A stretch of 9,571 bases of DNA from Planctomycetota bacterium. GTDB lineage: Bacteria > Planctomycetota > UBA11346. This document shows, piece after piece, positions 6,103 through 9,571 of the stretch (position 1 is its first letter; the number at the start of each line of letters is the position of its first letter). The notes under the pieces were generated by a model. That model made no database searches, was not told the origin of the DNA, and saw only the letters and a list, made by a program, of their open reading frames with translations. A program made the position numbers and the translations under genes. The DNA lies in assembly GCA_013816645.1 (NCBI GenBank), contig JACDEC010000088.1, forward strand, positions 1 through 9,571, read 5' to 3'.

Positions 6103-7269
6103 ATGGTACGCATCGCGATCGCGCTGGCCGCGCTCCTCCCCGCGACTCTCTGGGCCGCCGCCGTTGAGACGCCGTACGGCATCGCCGTCGGACCGGGCGC
6201 CGACAACTCGGATTGGTACCTGTCGCGCGACGCTGACGTAATCGCCGTGCTCAACACCACGCCCGAGAACCCGCACCACTTCGTGGCCGGGAGCGGGGCG
6301 GTCACCACCTCGAAGCCGCATGCCGGGGTCATGTGGGTGGGCCTCGACAACACCGAAACGCTGTTCAAGGCGAAGTCCGCGCCGATCCAGGTCGGCGGCA
6401 CCTCATGGGTGAAATGCTCCGGTCGCTTCAAGGTCGTGGGTGGCGCAGGCGGCAGCGGCGCGGCCGTTGTGCCGGCCTGGAAGTCGCAGCTCAAGGAGAA
6501 GCCCGGGCACCTGATCATCGTCCATCAGTACGTCGGCCCGGCAGCGAAGTCCGCGCAGCGGAACTCGCTCGACGCCCTCATCGTGGCCCAGGGCAATTGG
6601 TTCTTCAACAGCTACAGCGAGGGTGGCGGCCGCTACAAGGTGACCGTCGGGCGCGGCGGCGAGGTGTCCGACTACCGGGGCATCGCGGCGTTCCTCGCGG
6701 CCAAGGACATCACCCCCGCGAGCATCGTGACGGTGGACGATCTGGGGCACGGCGCGCACGTGAACGTCGGGCCATACCTGAGCGGGTTTCCCGCTGGCGA
6801 GGACGAGAATGGCGAGATGCAGCCGGACACGCGCATGACGGTCCAGTACAACGGCATCAGCGACCTCCTCGCGGGCAATACCGCCTCGACGTTCACCTTG
6901 CTGGGAGCGGATCATTCCGTCGGGGACAACATCGTTCCGGGCGAGATCGCGGCCGGAGTTGGTCTGCCCGTCGTGGACGCCAACGGCAATCCCTACATCG
7001 GCGTGCCCAGCTACACCGCCCAGTACCAGGGGCTCCTGAAGACCGACGCGCCGGTCAGGGTTGATCTCCTGCACTGCTTCACCGCCGAGCGCGGTCAGAA
7101 GGTCGTCACCATGATGGCGAATCCAGGCAACCCGGTGACCACGACGTTCCCGTCGGTGCGCGATGCCTTCGACGAAGCGCTCCCAAACAACGTCACTGTC
7201 ATCGGCTACGTGGGCCTGCTGCATTACCCCGGTTCCGAAGTGCCCACCGGTGATGCGGTGTCGGAGTAG
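6103..7269 (+). CDS. Exported protein with caspase-like His and Cys motifs
   Basis: A 388-residue protein. The start is ATG 6103, with AAGGA at 6089-6093, two bases after the previous stop; a TTG at 6097 is also in frame. A clear signal peptide (VRIAIALAALLPATLWAAA) predicts export. The first 110 residues are beta-rich with no family I recognise. From about residue 128 the order suggests a caspase-like fold: strand HLIIVHQYVG, helix RNSLDALIVAQ, helix YRGIAAFLAAKD, strand SIVTVDDL, then GHGAH with H216. Later comes hydrophobic VRVDLLHCFTAERG with C325 and a following strand KVVTMMANPG. His-Gly after a strand and a Cys at the end of a hydrophobic strand are the C13/C14/C25 peptidase pattern. 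The H-C spacing of 109 residues is long, and the usual D-x-C context is not exact. The assignment is an inference; an unrelated exported protein remains possible. Confidence 0.82.
   Translation: MVRIAIALAALLPATLWAAAVETPYGIAVGPGADNSDWYLSRDADVIAVLNTTPENPHHFVAGSGAVTTSKPHAGVMWVGLDNTETLFKAKSAPIQVGGTSWVKCSGRFKVVGGAGGSGAAVVPAWKSQLKEKPGHLIIVHQYVGPAAKSAQRNSLDALIVAQGNWFFNSYSEGGGRYKVTVGRGGEVSDYRGIAAFLAAKDITPASIVTVDDLGHGAHVNVGPYLSGFPAGEDENGEMQPDTRMTVQYNGISDLLAGNTASTFTLLGADHSVGDNIVPGEIAAGVGLPVVDANGNPYIGVPSYTAQYQGLLKTDAPVRVDLLHCFTAERGQKVVTMMANPGNPVTTTFPSVRDAFDEALPNNVTVIGYVGLLHYPGSEVPTGDAVSE
7263..7266 (+). promoter_or_regulatory. Ribosome binding site supporting the GTG start at 7272
   Basis: GGAG lies 5 nt before GTG 7272 and overlaps the last codons of the upstream gene. 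It supports this non-ATG start and translational coupling within the cluster. Confidence 0.6.
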
Positions 7270-7271
7270 CC

Positions 7272-8459
7272 GTGGCCAGCCGCGCTTTCCACGTCCTCGT
7301 CCTCGTCCTCGTCATCGTCATGTCGTTGTGCTCCAGCGAGGCCAGCCAACCGCGCGGCGACGAACCTGCGGCGGCGGCGAAGCGTTTCCTCAAGGAGATC
7401 GCCCGGCTGAAACCCGACGCGACCGAGGTGGAGCGATCCAACGCGCTCGCGGTCGTCCATCGCGAGGTCCGATCGCTGCTGGCCGCCCAGCTGGGCGGGG
7501 TCGGTCCGTATGTGGACGCGGGCATCGCGGCCTCGGGCGCTCGCGCGCAGCCCACGGTCCGATCCTTCTGGGGGCCGCTGGTCGAAGCCTGCACGATCGA
7601 CCGGCCCAGGGAGGGCCGTCCGGTCCTCGCCGGCGTGCTCGACGACCCCGAACTGCCCATCCGAGCGCAGGCATGGATCATTGGCCGCGTCCTGCAGAAC
7701 GCAGCCGGCGGCCAGTCGCTGTCCTGGCTGCCATCGCACACGATGCTGCGGCTGGCCCAGGACCTGTCGCGGGCCGCGGACGTCTTCCACACCGTGCGCG
7801 TCACGACGATCAGCACCAAGGATGACGGCGCGCCAGTGGATACGGCTTTCACGGGGCCGATGCTGGCGGCATCGATCGTCCAGGGCTACTTCTCCATACC
7901 GCTGCCCCAGCGTTGGGATGAGACCACCACCAGCGAACCCGAGGTCCTGGCAGCTCGAGCGGCCATGGTGTCGCAGCTCCCGACGGCGCTCGAGGACGCG
8001 GCGCAGCGCAGCGCCATCGCGGTGAGTTCCCTGCGCGTGATCAGCCATTGGCCCAGGTTCTCGTACGGTCCCAACCAGCGCTCGGCGCTGGCTCGACTCA
8101 TGATCGGATCCCGCCGCGCTGATGTGGCCCTGTTCCAGGAGGTCGCCCTGCTCGCCAAGGCCGAGATCGCCCGCCAGCCCGCTGCCGATACCGCGCTGGT
8201 CGCGGAGTACCTCGATGGCATCCGCAAGATGTGGGACGATGGCCCGCTGCCGCGCAATGCCGCGGCGCCGAGCCGACGGCAGATAGTCAAGCTGCCCGCG
8301 CTCCCGCCCGTCCCCGGTTCGCTGACCACGGAATCGGTGGATGCCTGGATCACCGAGGCGTTCGCGGTGATGAAGCCATCGCTGATGGAACGCGCGGTCG
8401 GGGGACTGGTGTCCGCAGACCTCGATGCGGCGCAGGCGAGTCTGGGGATCGATCACTGA
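7272..8459 (+). CDS. Exported protein of unknown family, third gene of the cluster
   Basis: A 395-residue protein starting at GTG 7272, two bases after the previous stop. The N-terminus has a strong hydrophobic core (VLVLVLVIVMSL) followed by CSSEA, so it is exported. The Cys is not in a canonical lipobox (MSLC), so cleavage after SSEA by the ordinary signal peptidase is more likely than lipoprotein processing. The mature protein is mostly helical and Ala/Leu-rich, without recognisable catalytic motifs. Segments such as VLDDPELPIRAQAWIIGRVL look like helical-repeat (HEAT-like) units, but I cannot assign them. It ends with a helical tail after a Pro-rich linker (KLPALPPVPGSL). The tight spacing ties it to the TPR and caspase-like genes, so it is probably a partner or substrate of the same exported system. 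No rho-independent terminator is obvious right after it. Confidence 0.82.
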   Translation: MASRAFHVLVLVLVIVMSLCSSEASQPRGDEPAAAAKRFLKEIARLKPDATEVERSNALAVVHREVRSLLAAQLGGVGPYVDAGIAASGARAQPTVRSFWGPLVEACTIDRPREGRPVLAGVLDDPELPIRAQAWIIGRVLQNAAGGQSLSWLPSHTMLRLAQDLSRAADVFHTVRVTTISTKDDGAPVDTAFTGPMLAASIVQGYFSIPLPQRWDETTTSEPEVLAARAAMVSQLPTALEDAAQRSAIAVSSLRVISHWPRFSYGPNQRSALARLMIGSRRADVALFQEVALLAKAEIARQPAADTALVAEYLDGIRKMWDDGPLPRNAAAPSRRQIVKLPALPPVPGSLTTESVDAWITEAFAVMKPSLMERAVGGLVSADLDAAQASLGIDH

Positions 8460-8686
8460 TCCGCGGGATTGCCTGCGCCCGGCGAGGCCGCAAGGAGTGC
8501 GCGCTTCGCCCTAGGCTGGCTCGACCAAGCGAGGTCATGGGGTTGGCTGCAGTTCGTGCTGCAGATGCAGCAGATGGGTCCAGCGGTGTCCACTCCTGTC
8601 CACCTTTGTCCACCTCGGCAACCCATTAAGATCCAAGTGCTTACATTCTAAGTCTTGATATGCTAGTCGTTTAGATGGCTAATTTG
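8460..8686. other. Gene-free stretch before the tRNA fragment
   Basis: No credible gene is seen; a 60-codon frame at 8469-8651 is compositionally poor and lacks conserved features. The stretch holds a 6-bp hairpin, TGCTGC (8557-8562) and GCAGCA (8567-8572) around AGAT, without a T tract, and the phased repeats at 8587-8616. From about 8630 the base composition turns noticeably AT-rich, unlike the flanking genes. Confidence 0.5.
8587..8616 (+). repeat. Three 10-bp-phased TGTCCAC repeats
   Basis: TGTCCAC occurs at 8587, 8597 and 8607 with an exact 10-bp period; the three intervening bases are TCC, CTT and CTC. One turn of the helix per copy places all three on the same DNA face, as expected for a bound protein array. 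They lie about 70 bp from the tRNA fragment, where integrase or excisionase arm sites would be expected. Confidence 0.6.
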
Positions 8687-8687
8687 G

Positions 8688-8737
8688 CCAGCTTGCCATG
8701 CTGTAGGTTGTGAGTTCGAGTCTCATTGCCCGCTCCA
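8688..8737 (+). tRNA. tRNA-Gly(GCC) 3' fragment, probable att site
   Basis: The sequence folds as the 3' part of a tRNA. An anticodon loop TTGCCAT (8693-8699, anticodon GCC) is followed by the 3' anticodon stem and a 5-nt variable loop (8705-8709). The T arm is GTGAG (8710-8714), loop TTCGAGT and CTCAT (8722-8726). The acceptor 3' strand TGCCCGC (8727-8733), discriminator T and CCA end at 8737. The matching acceptor 5' strand GCGGGCA and a proper D arm are absent upstream. The 27-43 position of the anticodon stem is mismatched (C8688 against T8704), so authentic tRNA sequence probably begins in the anticodon arm. That is where many tRNA-targeting integrases cross over. It cannot be a working tRNA. 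Confidence 0.78.
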
Positions 8738-8740
8738 AGA

Positions 8741-8778
8741 CGTAACCCCAGGTGCAAACCTGGGGTTATGCATTTTCT
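8741..8778 (+). terminator. Rho-independent terminator just after the tRNA fragment
   Basis: TAACCCCAGG (8743-8752) pairs perfectly with CCTGGGGTTA (8759-8768) around a 6-nt loop. A G-T and a C-G pair can extend the stem to 8741/8770. ATTTTCT follows. It sits 3 nt after the CCA end, as a native tRNA-gene terminator would, which suggests that this side is the original chromosomal flank of the tRNA gene. Confidence 0.8.
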
Positions 8779-8806
8779 GACGCCTCCTTACCGCGCCATC
8801 ACGAAC

Positions 8807-8842
8807 ACACTTTGTGTCGTTGTGAACACAAGATGTGCACAT
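8807..8842. promoter_or_regulatory. Triple palindromic operator upstream of the winged-helix gene
   Basis: Three dyads of TGTG/CACA type lie in 36 bases: ACAC-TTT-GTGT (8807-8817), TTGTG-AA-CACAA (8820-8831) and the perfect ATGTGCACAT (8833-8842). Their centres are about 12-13 bp apart, and the last ends 11 bases before the ATG at 8854. This looks like a repressor binding array, most simply for the winged-helix protein encoded next (inference from position). Confidence 0.55.
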
Positions 8843-8853
8843 AAGTTCAGGTC

Positions 8854-9183
8854 ATGCTGAGTGGCATCTTGGGCAGCGAAGACGCCGAGCGTGTCCTGCT
8901 CTACATCCTGGCTCGTGAGCAGGGCTATGGCCGCGAGATTTCCCAGTTCTGGGGCACGACGCAAACAGGGGTGAAGCGCCAACTTGAGCGCCTCGAGGCG
9001 GCAGGGATCCTGATGGCCCAGGCGGTCGGGCGGACGCGCGTGTACACGTGGAACCCTCGCTATCCGTTCGCGCGCGAACTGCAGGCACTGCTGGCCCGCG
9101 CCGTGTCCCTGCTGCCAGACACAGACCGCGAACGCCTGCTCATGCATCGGCGTCGCCCCCGACGCACCGGGAAGCCCCTGTGA
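8854..9183 (+). CDS. Winged-helix (ArsR-like) regulator paired with a nucleotidyltransferase
   Basis: A 109-residue protein. Residues 1-80 read as a winged helix: a first helix with AERVLLYILARE, then YGREISQFWGTTQTGVKRQLERLEAAGIL as the helix-turn-helix. The wing follows as VGRTRVYTWNPRYPF. The GILG(S/N)..AE.V and VGR.R.Y..NP phrases are typical of small regulators encoded directly upstream of nucleotidyltransferase genes. The C-terminus is helical and then a basic tail (HRRRPRRTGK). The stop overlaps the next gene's GTG start (GTGA, 9180-9183), so the two are translationally coupled. The palindromes just upstream suggest autoregulation. In such pairs the regulator can act as an antitoxin, but that role is not shown here. 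No strong ribosome binding site precedes the ATG. Confidence 0.85.
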   Translation: MLSGILGSEDAERVLLYILAREQGYGREISQFWGTTQTGVKRQLERLEAAGILMAQAVGRTRVYTWNPRYPFARELQALLARAVSLLPDTDRERLLMHRRRPRRTGKPL

Positions 9184-9571
9184 ACATCGCGGAGATGTCG
9201 CAGGCCGAGTTCACGGCGTACGTGCAGACGGCGCTGCTCGCAGCTGGCATCGATACGGTGCTCTCCGGAGGAAGCTGCGTGTCGGTCTGGAGCAACGATC
9301 GCTACGTATCCGACGACATGACCTTATCGTCGACGGCTTCGCGTGGCGGACGAAGATACGCGACGCCATGCTCGCCTTGGGCTTCACCGAGAAGCACCGC
9401 TATTTCGTCCACGCCGACTCCCGGTGGCTGGTCGAGTTCCCCAACGGACCGCTCACCGTCGGCGAGGAGCGCCCCAAGGACATCGTGCGGCGACAGCTGC
9501 GCACGGGTACGCTCCGCCTGCTGTCCCCGACCGACTGCGTGAAAGATCGGCTGACGTGGTGGATCCATGGC
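9180..9571 (+). pseudogene. Nucleotidyltransferase-like gene, frameshifted in the DxD motif, cut by window end
   Basis: Starts at GTG 9180, overlapping the winged-helix stop; GGGAAG lies just upstream, and ATG 9195 is an alternative start. The N-terminus MSQAEFTAYVQTALLAAG leads to TVLSGGSCVSVWSNDRYVSDD. This is the GG(S/T)...(R)...S.D.D pattern of minimal nucleotidyltransferases of the DUF6036-like kind. At 9317-9321 the frame breaks: the bases read GACATGACC, and one extra G would give DMDL. Coding continues one frame over from 9320, without a stop to the window end, as DLIVDGFAWRTKIRDAM, then LALGFTEKH and RWLVEFPNGPL. The shift sits exactly at the second catalytic Asp, so the protein as read is inactive. 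A sequencing deletion is equally possible. The C-terminus lies outside the window. Confidence 0.75.

Noticed and set aside
7224..8456. Long minus-strand open frame opposite the third exported-protein gene
   Set aside because: Shadow of a gene with a clear signal peptide and ribosome binding site on the plus strand; no family features of its own.
8587..8616. Start of a CRISPR array
   Set aside because: The period is only 10 bp with 3-nt gaps; there are no spacers of normal size and no cas genes.
8469..8651. 60-codon open frame before the tRNA fragment
   Set aside because: It spans the phased repeats and the AT-rich segment, and lacks a convincing ribosome binding site or family features.

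Overview
This is a high-GC bacterial window. Exported proteins with Sec-type signal peptides and TPR repeats suggest a Gram-negative-type cell. The integrase resembles a DDE transposase/integrase type I associate with Planctomycetota and similar environmental lineages. That placement is weak, and nothing here fixes the taxon. The window looks like accessory DNA beside a tRNA-associated junction.

Layout: (1) Positions 1-249 hold the interior of an unidentified minus-strand gene, cut at 250. (2) Positions 250-3132 are a complete IS66-family element with 25-bp terminal inverted repeats (24 identical). It carries the tnpA-like and tnpB accessory genes, the DDE transposase tnpC, and a fourth small gene overlapping tnpC by ATGA. 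(3) Positions 3133-3989 are a minus-strand DDE integrase gene. It carries a frameshift and is cut by the IS66 end a few codons after its catalytic Glu. The two sides of the IS are different genes with no target duplication, so this is not a simple insertion. (4) Positions 3990-4322 show no gene. (5) Positions 4323-8459 form a same-strand three-gene cluster with 2-nt gaps: an exported TPR protein gene (broken by a frameshift and an in-frame TAG), an exported protein with caspase-like His and Cys motifs, and an exported protein of unknown family. (6) Positions 8460-8853 hold three 10-bp-phased repeats, the 3' part of a tRNA-Gly(GCC) without its 5' part, a strong hairpin terminator, and three palindromes just upstream of the next gene. 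(7) Positions 8854-9571 hold a small winged-helix regulator overlapping (GTGA) a nucleotidyltransferase-like gene that is frameshifted at its DxD motif and runs off the window.

How it fits together: the tRNA 3' fragment with its terminator looks like the distal att junction of an integrated element. On the simplest reading, the element lies to the left (exported-protein cluster and IS66) and older chromosome lies to the right. The cluster from 4323 to 8459 is the best candidate for an undescribed system: TPR scaffold, possible caspase-like peptidase and unknown partner, all predicted to leave the cytoplasm. Three separate one-base frameshifts plus a nonsense codon mean that gene decay and sequencing error must be told apart before functional claims are made.
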